Under the pieces are notes generated by a model. It made no database searches. It was not told the DNA's origin and saw nothing but the letters and a program-made list of their open reading frames with translations. Below, in pieces: positions 9,081 to 18,500 of a DNA stretch of 64,000 nucleotides. A program made the position numbers and the translations under genes. Source of the DNA: Xylocopilactobacillus apicola (GTDB lineage Bacteria; Bacillota; Bacilli; Lactobacillales; Lactobacillaceae); NCBI RefSeq assembly GCF_033095985.1, contig NZ_AP026802.1, positions 248,001 through 312,000 of the forward strand, in the 5' to 3' direction. The stretch's first letter is position 1, and each line of letters opens with the position of its first letter.

Positions 9081-9962
9081 ATGCAAAAAAATAAGCGATT
9101 CGATCAAAATTGGAAATTTTGGTTTGTCATAGTTGCGCTTCTAATAGTTAGTATAAACGCAGTTCTGAGTGAGCCTGCACCGCACCCTCACGCCACTCAT
9201 TTGAAGCCAAAAAAGAAAAAGCCGACGCCCATTAACCAAGAAGCTTTGAAGGAAGCTAAGATCTACTCTGGGGTCTTATATTTGTCTGAGACGCAAATTT
9301 ATGAGAAATTAACTTACGAATACGGAGACAATTTCTCGCCAGAGACCGCACAAGCAGTGATCAAGCACTTAAAGATTGATTTCAACACAAACGCCTTAGC
9401 TCGAGCAAAGGATTATTCAAACAAGGAGCATTTATCGAAAAATAAGATTTATGATTATCTGATCACAGACAAGTTCACCGCAGCTCAGGCGAATTATGCG
9501 GTCGAGCATTTAAAAGTCGACTATAACGAAAACGCTTTATTAATAGGAAAGTCATACTCAGAGACGGATCATTTGTCGAAAAATAAGATTTACAAGCAAC
9601 TTATTGATAAACTCGATGGAAGTTTTTCGGTCAAAAATGCTAAATACGCAGTTAAACATCTTGAGGTCAACTATAACGAAAATGCTCTATTCAGGGCAAA
9701 ATCATTCTTGGAGGAGGAGCCGTTGTCGAAAAAAGGAATTTACGACAAATTGGCTGGTAATTTCGGTGAAGAGTTTACGGCCGAGAATGCGCAATACGCA
9801 GTCGCTCATCTTGAGGTTGACTACAATAGTAATGCACTCGCAAAGGCTAAAACTTACCGTGAAGACTCGGATATATCAGATGGAGATCTTCGTGAGCAAT
9901 TGGACGCTCGCGGCTTTACTCCTGAAGAAATTCGGTATGCGATTAATCATTTAGCTCAGTAA
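9081..9962 (+). CDS. Membrane-anchored protein with five Ltp-type repeats
   Basis: A 293-residue protein with an N-terminal membrane segment (about residues 13-29, FWFVIVALLIVSINAVL), a basic proline-rich linker, then five repeats of about 48 residues from residue 54 to the end. Each repeat follows the pattern ALxxAKxY-(x)5-LSKxxIYxxL-(x)n-F(T/S)xxxAxYAVxHLxVDYN, which matches the host cell surface-exposed lipoprotein family (Ltp, PF07553). The characterised member, Ltp of a Streptococcus thermophilus phage, blocks phage DNA injection. There is no cysteine, so unlike Ltp this copy would be a signal-anchored protein rather than a lipoprotein. An AAAGG-like site precedes the ATG. An exclusion function here is inference. 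Confidence 0.8.
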   Translation: MQKNKRFDQNWKFWFVIVALLIVSINAVLSEPAPHPHATHLKPKKKKPTPINQEALKEAKIYSGVLYLSETQIYEKLTYEYGDNFSPETAQAVIKHLKIDFNTNALARAKDYSNKEHLSKNKIYDYLITDKFTAAQANYAVEHLKVDYNENALLIGKSYSETDHLSKNKIYKQLIDKLDGSFSVKNAKYAVKHLEVNYNENALFRAKSFLEEEPLSKKGIYDKLAGNFGEEFTAENAQYAVAHLEVDYNSNALAKAKTYREDSDISDGDLREQLDARGFTPEEIRYAINHLAQ

Positions 9963-10291
9963 TCTTTATTTAATTCTTTAACATAAGAAAAGTCAGTTAA
10001 TACCGCTTTAAATGCCGTTGAAATCCCGAAAACAACTGTGCGGCTGAGGGTGGCAAACAGTTGATCAATAATAGACTGATTGATGGTTGGTCCGCGGTTA
10101 CCTACGTAAATTCCGAGGCGGATTAAGGACGTTAGTAAAAACATTGATGCGATTAATACCGGTTATAAGTAGAAAATCAGTGTCGATTTCTTGGATTTTT
10201 AAATATTCAAGGATGTAATTAAGTGTAAATCCAGCACCGATTCCAAGCGCCTGATTGTCAAAACCCGACATTTTTAAAACTAATGAGACAT
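9956..10291 (-). pseudogene. Broken small gene, at least two frameshifts
   Basis: On the minus strand an AAAGGAG site at 10295-10301 precedes an ATG (10289-10291) that stops after three codons. A second frame then reads VLKMSGFDNQALGIGAGF onward to about 10130, and a third frame reads IYVGNRGPTINQSIIDQLF to the stop at 9956. Joined, these would make a protein of about 110 residues that I do not recognise. The ribosome binding site and the continuity of the pieces suggest a once-real gene. The 3' end overlaps the end of the Ltp-type gene. Confidence 0.5.
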
Positions 10292-10293
10292 TG

Positions 10294-10683
10294 ACTCCTT
10301 TCTAGTTATCCTGAATTTCTGCCTTCCTCGACCGATTGACAATTAATGGCATAAGGTAAGATGTTTCAATAAATAAGTCTATCGGGTGGGGGGTCAGGGT
10401 TAAAGTGTAAATCATTTTTCTTTCCAGATGAATATTTTTCTTTTATTGACGACCCTTTCAGCAGCCATGATTTTGACAATCAGCTTGCTATTTTTCGTGC
10501 CCAGTTACCACTAGACTGGTTTTATATTTCTGTTTTTATGGTATAAATATTTTTTAAATATTAAATCGGATTTAATTTTAAAAATCAAATCTATCTTTTG
10601 AGTAAAAAAAGTGATCTTAGCGAGGATTTTGATTTTTCAATTAACGAAGAGCAACAGAGCTTATCTTATCGTTCCATGAAATC
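10294..10683. other. Non-coding or decayed stretch
   Basis: No intact gene is visible. A 28-codon reading frame beginning MNIFLLLTTLSAAM (start 10428) is hydrophobic and may be the decayed N-terminus of the kinase whose later part survives from 10684. The stretch is AT-rich with a G-rich patch at 10385-10400. Confidence 0.4.
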
Positions 10684-10893
10684 ATGCACCAATTTACTCA
10701 GTATAATTTGAGCTTTTTGTTTTTCCTGTTGGCTTTAAGTTATGTGCTCTACGAAATCCGCAAAAATCGTAAACTACAAAGAATCACGAAAGAAAAGCTG
10801 ATGATTGAAAGTTATGTGAGTACTTTGGATGAAATTCAGTTAAATATTAGGAAATAATACCAAGATATAATAATTATCCATCTTGAACAATTA
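10684..10893 (+). pseudogene. Remnant of an AgrC-like sensor kinase
   Basis: A fragment reads FTQYNLSFLFFLLALSYV, then YEIRKNRKLQ, then a stretch ending IESYVSTLDEIQLNIRK, a stop (10855-10857), and YQDIIIIHLEQ in the same frame. It closely parallels the last membrane segment and the region before the phosphoacceptor histidine of the intact kinase at 18.7-20.0 kb (YEVSKTRRNK, MENYVGTLEKMQLDIKK). The rest of the gene is missing, and upstream bases from about 10600 are degraded in other frames. It marks a lost second peptide-sensing system next to the lanthipeptide locus. Confidence 0.65.
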
Positions 10894-10896
10894 ACG

Positions 10897-10922
10897 TTTA
10901 GAATAAAACGTTTTATTCTAAA
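10897..10922. repeat. Perfect 26-bp palindrome
   Basis: The half-site TTTAGAATAAAAC is followed at once by its exact reverse complement, giving a 26-bp palindrome with no spacer. It lies between the kinase remnant and the 3' end of the lanthipeptide exporter gene. It could be a regulator site or a loopless terminator-like relic; there is no T-run after it. Confidence 0.8.
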
Positions 10923-11033
10923 GATGTCGAATCTTAGATAAAATTTTTGCAAAAAGCCTCATAATATTAATTTTTAAAAAAACTTTTGTATTCAACTTTT
11001 TTAAAAAACGCTAATTATATTTATTTGTAAATG

Positions 11034-12629
11034 TTATAATATTCTTTTTGTTATGTTGATACATCTTTGAAAAAGATTTTTTGTATCATAATTGAAATTA
11101 TGAGCTATAAATATCACTGTTGCTGAACATTTCATTAGATTCTTTAGGATTTTAAATGTACTTTCAGTATCTATTGCTGAAGTTCCTTCATCGATAAATA
11201 ATATATTTTTTTTATGAATGAGTGCTCGAGCTAATATTATTTTCTGTTGTTGTCCCCCAGAGTAGTTTGGATTATCTAAATCAAGTTTTGTGTCAATACC
11301 TTTGGGAAAGTAGGAAATATCATTGTTTAAATCAACTAAATCAATTGTGTTGGAAAGATCTTTTCTTAAATTGATGTTAAACATAGTAATATTATCCTCA
11401 ATAGAAGCAGGAAAAATTGTAGCTCTTTGAGGAATATAACCGATTTCACTATAATCAGGAATAATTATCTTATTGTGATTATCTTTGAAAATTATGTTTC
11501 CCTGAGTTGGTTTTAAATCTCCAAGTAGTAATTTAAGCAAAGTGGACTTACCAGATCCACTATCGCCCGTTAAAAGAATTTTTTCTCCTGCTGAAATATG
11601 TATATCCGGGAAAAAAAGTTTTTCGCCATTTTTATATTCTATAGATAAATCTTCTGTAATAATTTCATAAATATCATCAGAATTTGTTCGAATTAAATTC
11701 CCGCATTTTGGTCGGTTCATATAAGTTTGTAATTCACTGTTTAAAGATTTTGTTGAAATAATTGATCCATATGAATTTGAAATTTCTCCAACGCCACTAA
11801 AAATAAAACTTGCAAATTGAGATGCCGTAAATATAACTCCAAAACTGACTATTCCATTTAAAATTAAAATTCCAGATAAAATTAAAACAGAACCTTGAGA
11901 AAAAATGCTGAAAACCAAATTAATCAAATTTAAAGAATACTGGATGTTATATCGATGCATTGAACTTTTTTCTAAATCTAGAGAGGATGTATCCAAAACA
12001 CGATCCAATTTACTAAAACTTTTGTATCTTTTGATTTCAGAAATTCCTCCCAGCCATTTTTCCATACCATTTAGGTAGCTTTTAGTATTTTCTGATACTT
12101 TTAATGTTGCTTCCTGGAGGGGTTTAGATAATAGTTTTGGAATGGAAATCATAATAGTAACTAAGACAAATACTAATAACAATAAAGTCCAGTGCATACT
12201 AACTAAAGCAACACACGAAAATAAAATTGATAATATCTGATTAAAAATAGATAAAACGCTACTTAAAAAGTCATTAGATAAAATATTAAGATCATTCGTT
12301 AGTTTATTTTGAATTTTATAAACAGGGCTAGGGAAATAGCTTTCATAGTTACACCTAATTACTTCAGAACGGATTGAATGCAAATAAACTTGTGTCTGTT
12401 TTGCAAACAAATATTTGCTAAATATCGAACATAAATATCCCAAAAACATAGCTAATATAAATTCTATACTAATAAAAACAAAAGACTTAAAATAACCTTT
12501 TTTGAGATAATTAATTGCAAAAGTTAATATGTAACTCCCACCAGTCGTTCCTAATGCTCCAATAATAGAAAGAAAAAAAATATTAAAAATTCTGACAGGA
12601 TTTCTTTGTATGAACTCTTTTATTGACAT
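11034..12629 (-). CDS. ABC exporter (LanT-like, fused membrane and ATPase domains)
   Basis: A 531-residue half-transporter: about six membrane segments in residues 1-290, then an ATPase domain with Walker A GDSGSGKST, Q-loop IPQRATIFP, signature YSGGQQQK, Walker B ILFIDEGTSAID and the switch histidine in IFIAHNF. It has no N-terminal C39 peptidase domain, as is usual for class III lanthipeptide exporters. ATG 12629 is preceded by AAGAGA-type purines; an upstream in-frame TTG (12692) would overlap the precursor gene's stop and has no ribosome binding site. The gene is strongly AT-rich. It follows the precursor gene by 50 bases on the same strand, so it is probably co-transcribed and exports that peptide (inference). 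Confidence 0.85.
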   Translation of the reverse strand: MSIKEFIQRNPVRIFNIFFLSIIGALGTTGGSYILTFAINYLKKGYFKSFVFISIEFILAMFLGYLCSIFSKYLFAKQTQVYLHSIRSEVIRCNYESYFPSPVYKIQNKLTNDLNILSNDFLSSVLSIFNQILSILFSCVALVSMHWTLLLLVFVLVTIMISIPKLLSKPLQEATLKVSENTKSYLNGMEKWLGGISEIKRYKSFSKLDRVLDTSSLDLEKSSMHRYNIQYSLNLINLVFSIFSQGSVLILSGILILNGIVSFGVIFTASQFASFIFSGVGEISNSYGSIISTKSLNSELQTYMNRPKCGNLIRTNSDDIYEIITEDLSIEYKNGEKLFFPDIHISAGEKILLTGDSGSGKSTLLKLLLGDLKPTQGNIIFKDNHNKIIIPDYSEIGYIPQRATIFPASIEDNITMFNINLRKDLSNTIDLVDLNNDISYFPKGIDTKLDLDNPNYSGGQQQKIILARALIHKKNILFIDEGTSAIDTESTFKILKNLMKCSATVIFIAHNFNYDTKNLFQRCINITKRIL

Positions 12630-12679
12630 TCTCTTAATCTCTTTCTTTGTTATGTCAAAATTATTTTCTAAATTCCGTC

Positions 12680-12799
12680 TTAATACATACAACTAAATGT
12701 TTCGTTACACACGACACTGTCCTGAGATACATTGTTCTTAGGATCTTGGGATACTTCATATTCGTTCGTAGGAAGCGAATTTAATGATTCTTCTGACAT
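12680..12799 (-). CDS. Candidate class III lanthipeptide precursor (LanA), 39 residues
   Basis: A small gene missed by length cut-offs. It starts with ATG after a GGAG site (12808-12811) and encodes 39 residues: an acidic leader beginning MSEESLNSLPTNEYEV and a core VSQDSVVCNETFSCMY. The core holds Ser25-x2-Ser28-x2-Cys31, exactly the spacing from which class III synthetases form labionin, and a second Thr34-x2-Cys37 (or Ser36/Cys37) pair. Context is decisive: a consensus promoter lies upstream, an exporter follows on the same strand, and a LanKC synthetase relic lies divergently 205 bases away. The leader lacks the common LLDLQ-like box, so the recognition mode differs or the peptide is novel. 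Whether it can still be modified is doubtful because the synthetase is broken. Confidence 0.75.
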   Translation of the reverse strand: MSEESLNSLPTNEYEVSQDPKNNVSQDSVVCNETFSCMY

Positions 12800-12858
12800 T
12801 AGCTTTCTCCTTTTTTATATTTGAAGATTTTTTATCTCGCGAGTAATCTCCTAAGTAG

Positions 12859-12887
12859 TTTATAACTCAAAAAAAAATCAATGTCAA
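12859..12887 (-). promoter_or_regulatory. Consensus promoter of the lanthipeptide precursor operon
   Basis: On the minus strand a perfect TTGACA (12882-12887) and TATAAA (12859-12864) are separated by exactly 17 bp, about 60 bases ahead of the precursor ATG. The transcribed leader contains the palindrome CTCGCGAG at 12836-12843, a possible operator. Confidence 0.8.
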
Positions 12888-13003
12888 TTTTTTTCAAATT
12901 AGGAATCAAAAAAACTGTTTATTTTTTTTAAAAAAAATATAAAATTTTAATTAAAGATATTCAATTTTCAAAAAAAGAAAATGATGAAAGGATTTTTTGA
13001 ATC

Positions 13004-15091
13004 ATGAAATGTATAAATGTTTTCGATGGATCTTATGATATTAAAGTTAAAGGAGAGTTTAGTGTCATTGATGATCGTTCCTTTAATGATGTTCTTTTTC
13101 ATAATCGAATTTGTCTCAAGGATTTTTGGAAAATACATGTATCTCCTAAAATTGAAGATTATGTTGAGGTTCTTGACATAACGTCAGAATTATTAATATC
13201 AGAGAATATTAATTTTAAATTTGTTAAAAATAGGAAATTGGCCCTATCTTTTGTAAGTTCAGATTGTAGCATGGGATCTTCTGGAAAATTAATAACTATA
13301 TATCCAAATTCAATTAGTTAAGCCAACAGTGTTATGGAGAAGTTATCTAAAAAGCTTATAAATTATGAAGGTTCTGAAGTTTTAACTGATCGTCTTTATA
13401 AATTATCTAAAATTTTTTTTTAGATATGGTCGACATTTTGTTGAAGATATATCAAACTTTGAAATTAAAGGTCCTGAAGATTTATCATTTAAGGATGATA
13501 GGAGACCTTTTTATGTTATACCCTCATGGGTTTATGGTCCATTTCCTAAAGAACAACGTATTACCGGAAGTGTTGTAAGGGAAAAGTATAAAATAGAAAA
13601 TATCTTAAAAAAATTTAATGGGGTAATGTATATTTTGGCAAAAGAATTCATGATAATATTCCTGTTGTTATAAAAGAAGCAAGAAAAAATATATTAGTTA
13701 ACAGAAGTGTTTTGAAGACCAAATTTATAAATAATGAGTTTTAAGCTACAAAACAGTTATATGATGGCAATAGTGGTTTTGTACCTAAATCGATTGAAAA
13801 AATAGAAGAAGTATTTTCAATTTTTTATATTTATGAATATGTTGATTTTCCAAAGTTAAGTAGTTTATCCGGAAAGAAATCACCCATGTTATTAGGAAAT
13901 TCAATAAATAATTTAAAAGAAATTCTGAATATTGTAATTTCACTTATTGATCAGGTTTCTATTATTCATGGATTTGGATTTGAAAATATTGATATTTCTG
14001 CCAATAATATAGTTTGGGATGGAAAAAAAACGTATTTAATTGATCTGGACTCGTTACATCCGAAGGGGCAAATCTCTTATAATAAAACTATTGGTTTTTG
14101 GATAAATAATATGAAAAAAAATTCAAACTATATTAGAGATTATCAGAGGATTTTCTTTGTTTTTTCTTTTTTATTTGCAAATCAAAACATGTTTTTTTTG
14201 TAAAACAAGTGATCAGCAGATGATTTTTTCAAACTTTTGGAGATGGACGCTTAAAAAGCATCTCTCGCCCAGATATCTAATTTATTTACAGAGACTTATC
14301 AATATTAAAAATATTGATGAAGTAAAGGAAATTAAAAAAGGCCTCCAAAATTATATCGATATTTTTTTAAATAAAAAAAGAACAAACACAAAGACACCTA
14401 CATGTTTTGATATTCTAACGAAAATTATAGAGGAATCTAATGTAAAGATATTTAATACTGATATATCGATATTAGAACCATTGAGCAGAGAAAATTGAAC
14501 AAATCAAAATTGAGAAATTACCTACGGGGTTGTCAGGGTTATCAGGATTGCTGTTAATGATTTTTTCTAAAACAAAAGGTATGGACGAATTAAAATCAAT
14601 AAAACTATTTAATTTAATTAAAAAAGAATTAAATAAAAGGATAATTAAATCGAAGGGTTTTATACTTTAAAGGTTAATTATTCTTCGACAATAATATCTC
14701 CGTATGTTTATGACGGAGTCGCAGGTTTTTTATTGGTCGCATTAGAAAACGGAAAATTTGATTCAACATATTTAGAAAAATATAATTTTTATAAATATAT
14801 TTCACATCCCTTTTCGAAAGTTGGAGGAATTTTAAATGGATTGTCTGGAGAGACACTATGTCTTATTGCGAGCGATATCAAATATGGAAAAAAACATATA
14901 AATTAAAAGTTTTTGATCAATTATTTACGGTAATTGATCAAATTTACTTTAGGTCAACTTTTCCCATGATGTTCAATTACAAAAATGGAAAATTGGATAA
15001 TACCTATTCAAATGGAGTGTCGGGTATTTTGGATATAATAGATTTAGCTTTATTATATTATTGGCAGGACATTAAAATCATAGATAAATAG
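13004..15091 (+). pseudogene. Degraded class III lanthipeptide synthetase (LanKC)
   Basis: Joined across frames, this reads as a three-domain LanKC. The lyase part is at 13004-13560: YDIKVKGEFSVIDDRSFNDV, WKIHVSPK, SSGKLITIYP, then FFRYGRHF and DDRRPFYVIPSWVYGPF. The kinase part is at 13600-14200: NVYFGKRIHDNIPVVIKEAR, then catalytic-loop-like ENIDISANNIV and IDLDSLHPKG. The cyclase part is at 14500-15091: GLSGLSGLLL, SPYVYDGVAGFLLVALE, GGILNGLSGETLCLIAS and SNGVSGILDI, without zinc ligands, as in class III. Breaks: in-frame TAA at 13319 and 13742, an extra T in the T9 run at 13413-13421, a lost G near 13620, and frame changes near 14200, 14500, 14670 and 14850. AAAGGA precedes the ATG. Total coding length (about 690 codons) is shorter than usual LanKC. 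It cannot make a full-length protein as read. Confidence 0.85.
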
Positions 15092-15298
15092 AAATATTAA
15101 AAAAGAATAGTAACAACTTTTTGAATTTTATTTTTTTGATACACGTTTTTTCAGAGTTTTAGAAGAATTCACAAAAAATGTTTTAATCATTAAGTAGGCT
15201 AGTACGGTATCATACTTTTAGGAGTGTGAAGAGGTCAAGATTTCAAATGTGGTACCTTTTGATTTGGCGTGCGCTTTGGAGAAATTCCCGACGGTTTT
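15092..15298. other. Intergenic stretch with no recognised gene
   Basis: AT-rich DNA after the synthetase relic. No ribosome binding site with a convincing reading frame was found on either strand. From about 15280 it resembles the 3' flank of the surface-protein gene that ends at 18585. Confidence 0.4.
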
Positions 15299-15329
15299 TT
15301 GACACAAATATCAAGTCAGCTGATAATAT
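15299..15329 (+). promoter_or_regulatory. Promoter-like element, first copy of a duplicated segment
   Basis: TTGACA (15299-15304), a 17-bp spacer and GATAAT (15322-15327) form a near-consensus promoter. The 25 bases from 15305 to 15329 recur exactly at 18627-18651, ahead of the sensor kinase. The similarity extends leftward into ATTCC(C/T)GACGGT, the right half of the terminator region found at the second copy. Confidence 0.65.
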
Positions 15330-15412
15330 CCATATTTCATATAATTTAAGATTGAAAGCAATCCTGGCCCTCGCTTGAAAAAAGTAATTTTCTTGCCAGT
15401 CTAAAATTGATT

Positions 15413-15440
15413 TTGTTTTAAAGAGTAATTTTGATATAAT
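15413..15440 (+). promoter_or_regulatory. Probable promoter of the BspA-like surface protein gene
   Basis: TTGTTT (15413-15418), 16 bp, TATAAT (15435-15440), followed by a strong AGGGAGG site at 15468-15474 just before ATG 15477/15480. Confidence 0.55.
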
Positions 15441-15476
15441 CTTTATAAACATTTCAAATTATAATCTAGGGAGGAT

Positions 15477-15554
15477 ATGATGAGAGGGAGATTAGCGAGT
15501 AGTATTAGTGTAAACGTTTTCAGGAGGGGGAGGGCATTTATTAAATTGCCTTAA
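15477..15554 (+). pseudogene. Out-of-frame signal-peptide N-region of the surface protein
   Basis: After the strong AGGGAGG site, ATG 15477 (or 15480) opens a 26-residue basic peptide ending FRRGRAFIKLP and stops at TAA 15552-15554. The next frame continues KRAFQVMILILLGLVL, the hydrophobic core of a signal peptide. Removing one base around 15551 joins the two into a normal long signal peptide, so this segment is probably the true start of the 15571 gene, separated by a one-base insertion. Confidence 0.65.
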
Positions 15555-15570
15555 AAGAGCTTTTCAGGTA

Positions 15571-18500
15571 ATGATTTTGATTTTGTTGGGGCTGGTACTT
15601 AAGAGCGAGTCAGTCAATGCGACTCAAGGTCCATTACCAACATTTCCTAATGTAAGTACAGATCTAACAACTTTGATATCGGATAAGTATAAATTTAATC
15701 CGATTAAGTTTATTAATTTATATGATACACAATATATGGAGATAAACCCAACTGTCAGTGATACGATAAATTGTGCGATTAAACCATATACATATGATCT
15801 CAGCGCTAATATAGATAATGGTACATCAAATCCTTCAGATCCGACGTATCCGGGGAATCCGATGAATCCCATGGGACCATCGTACTATATGATGGAGCGT
15901 GATCAAAACTCGCATGAATCAATTCCAGAGTTGGGAAATACGGGAGGCATGAAGGCTGTATTTACCTATGATGTTTCGTTTGATGATGGTGCAGGACACT
16001 TATCTCATGAAAATGTAACAGCTGAGGTTGTGGCACCCGATATGACAGATTGGATCGTAGTGGGACCTTATGGTTCAGTTTATTGCCATACTAGTACGGC
16101 TTATAGTGCTGGAGCAATGGTTAAACTTACATTTAGGGGAATTCCCAAAACCGGGCACCTTACTTTTGGCGGTTTGGTTATGGGACATAGTGCAAATATT
16201 CATTGGATAGAATCTAATCCACTTGGATTTACTAAAATTTATACGCGTAGTGATACAGTTCTTCAAAACGATGATTCTATGGCGAATTCTGATCTGAATT
16301 TATCAGTACCAATTGGTGCATATGTAGGGAATCCTCAACAAAGTCAATTAACTGGTATTTATGAGATTCCGGGAGATGTTTTGGAAGTTAATCTATGGGT
16401 TAGTGATGACTTAGGAGGTAATAATGGTCAACGTTTATTACATGGTTTTATGCCGAATTCTTTGGTTAAGTTCGGCAAACAGCAAGGGTCAGATTTTGAA
16501 AAAGTCGGGAACTATGAAACGGCGATTAATCAAAATCCTTTAAGTCCTTTACTGGTGCCGCTTGATTCTCCGCAACCTTTCGCTAATCCAGTCATTCAGC
16601 CACTTGGTTCTCTACAACCCTTCGGTAATTCAGTTATCGAGCCACGTAAAGTCCGCTCTCTTTATACAATCAAAAACAAAGTTGCGACTCCAAGCAGTTC
16701 GAGCGATTATCTATCGAAGTATCAGATTGATGACGATCTTTCTTCTGCTTGGAAAGTTGATGCCAGTACGATTTCCATTACTGATGAACAGGGGACCGAT
16801 GCTACTGGGAAGTTCTCAGTGACAGTGGATTCTAATAATCATTTACTAATTGCAGCTAAGGCTGCGAGTCTCAGTTCTGCAAGCTTCTACGGACACACTT
16901 ACACGTATGAGATCAATGGTCCTCTTAATCCTGAGACTGCCGACACGTGGCAGAATGATCTGCAGCAAACAAATGGTTATCAGTTTTCTTTAGGATATCC
17001 CAATATCGCAAAACTGACTAAGCAAGTTGGAACCAATCCTCCTGAAATTAGCGAATCAGAAAAAGTAAACAATCGAGTATTTGTTTTTAAGCCTTCATTG
17101 CATATCCCGCAAAGAACTTTTTCTAGACTGGATTTACCATATAATGGAGGTGCTGCGACATTTTATGCAGAAACACTTACTGATCCTGACTACCTAGATA
17201 TCTATTTGACCTATCGTGATACTAATGGAGTGATGAAAACTCAGCCGTGGAATTTACAAAATCCGACTACGATGGTTCAAAATCGGTTGAAGCTTACGGA
17301 CTCAGGGATCTTGTTTAATTGGTCAGCAAAATTTCCCGCAGATTTTGATGGCAGTATAAATCAAACGGCTATTGTGACACTTAAAGATCAAGAAGGTGTC
17401 AAGGTAACTGACTATCTTTATTATAATTTGTGGTGGCAAATAGAAGGTGATGCGTTAGCCATTTATCCGCATGAATTAAACGCAGAAGTTGATGCACCAA
17501 ATGGTCAGTGGCCTTGGGAAGACCAGTATAGAAAAATTAAATCAATTAAAATCAAGCCAGGGGTAACTGCTAAGAAATCATTAAGTCACTTGTTTTCCGG
17601 ATTACTTTATGCAGAATCGATTCAGGGGCTGGAGAATTTGGATACTTCCAACGTTGAAAACTTTAATACGATGTTTAGTTTAGGTTTGCGCATGGAGACA
17701 CTCGATTTATCAAGTCTGAATACGACCAAGGCAACAAGCATGGTTGGTTTTATGAATCTTTGTGGAGCTAAAAACGTAATTTTCGGTCCAAATTTTGATA
17801 CAACAAACGTAACCGACTTCAGGAGATTCTTTGCTAATGTAGGCTTAAATGAAATTGATTTGTCGAAGTTCAAGATTAGTAACAGCGCAAGCACGACTGG
17901 CATGCTTAGTGATAATAAACAAATTTGGAAGTTAACTCTTGGACCTAATTCCAAATTATCAGCAGATGCGGGCTTACATTCACCGACCGAAGGAGAGCTA
18001 TTTACCGATCAAGCTGATCCGACAGTTAAATGGTATCCAACGAGTACCAACTGGCGGGAAGTAAAAGAATCAGAAGGCGGCAGTGCTCACAAGCCAAAAG
18101 GTGATTTAATTACCGCCGCGCAGATTCTTGCTGATTCAAAGACTAGAACCGATCGCAGAACTTATGTATTTGATCAGACAGGGAAGCAATCATTAACGAT
18201 TACGGGTAATCCAGACTTCGGCACGTATACCAGAGGTCAGAAGGAAAGTTCGCAGATGGAATTACAAATGACAAACAATAAGAACGGGAAGAACGGCAAG
18301 AATTGGGAAATATCGGCAGCAATGACGAAACCATTCCATCTTACCGATGATCCGACCAAAGTTGTTACGGGAGATCCGTTGTCGATCAATGTCATCAATC
18401 GAAATAAAGTCACTAAGCTTAGTTCAGCAGTTCAGAAGGTTTACGACGGAACTTCAACTGATTTGTATCGAGATGAAGAGACAATTCCATTTACGTTAAT

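Noticed and set aside
13413-13421. T9 run in the LanKC relic as programmed frameshift or phase-variation switch
   Set aside because: The gene has several other stops and shifts outside homopolymers, so a single slippage cannot restore it.
14858-15091. A separate 77-residue gene
   Set aside because: Its sequence (SNGVSGILDIIDLALL) continues the LanKC cyclase domain in another frame and has no ribosome binding site of its own.
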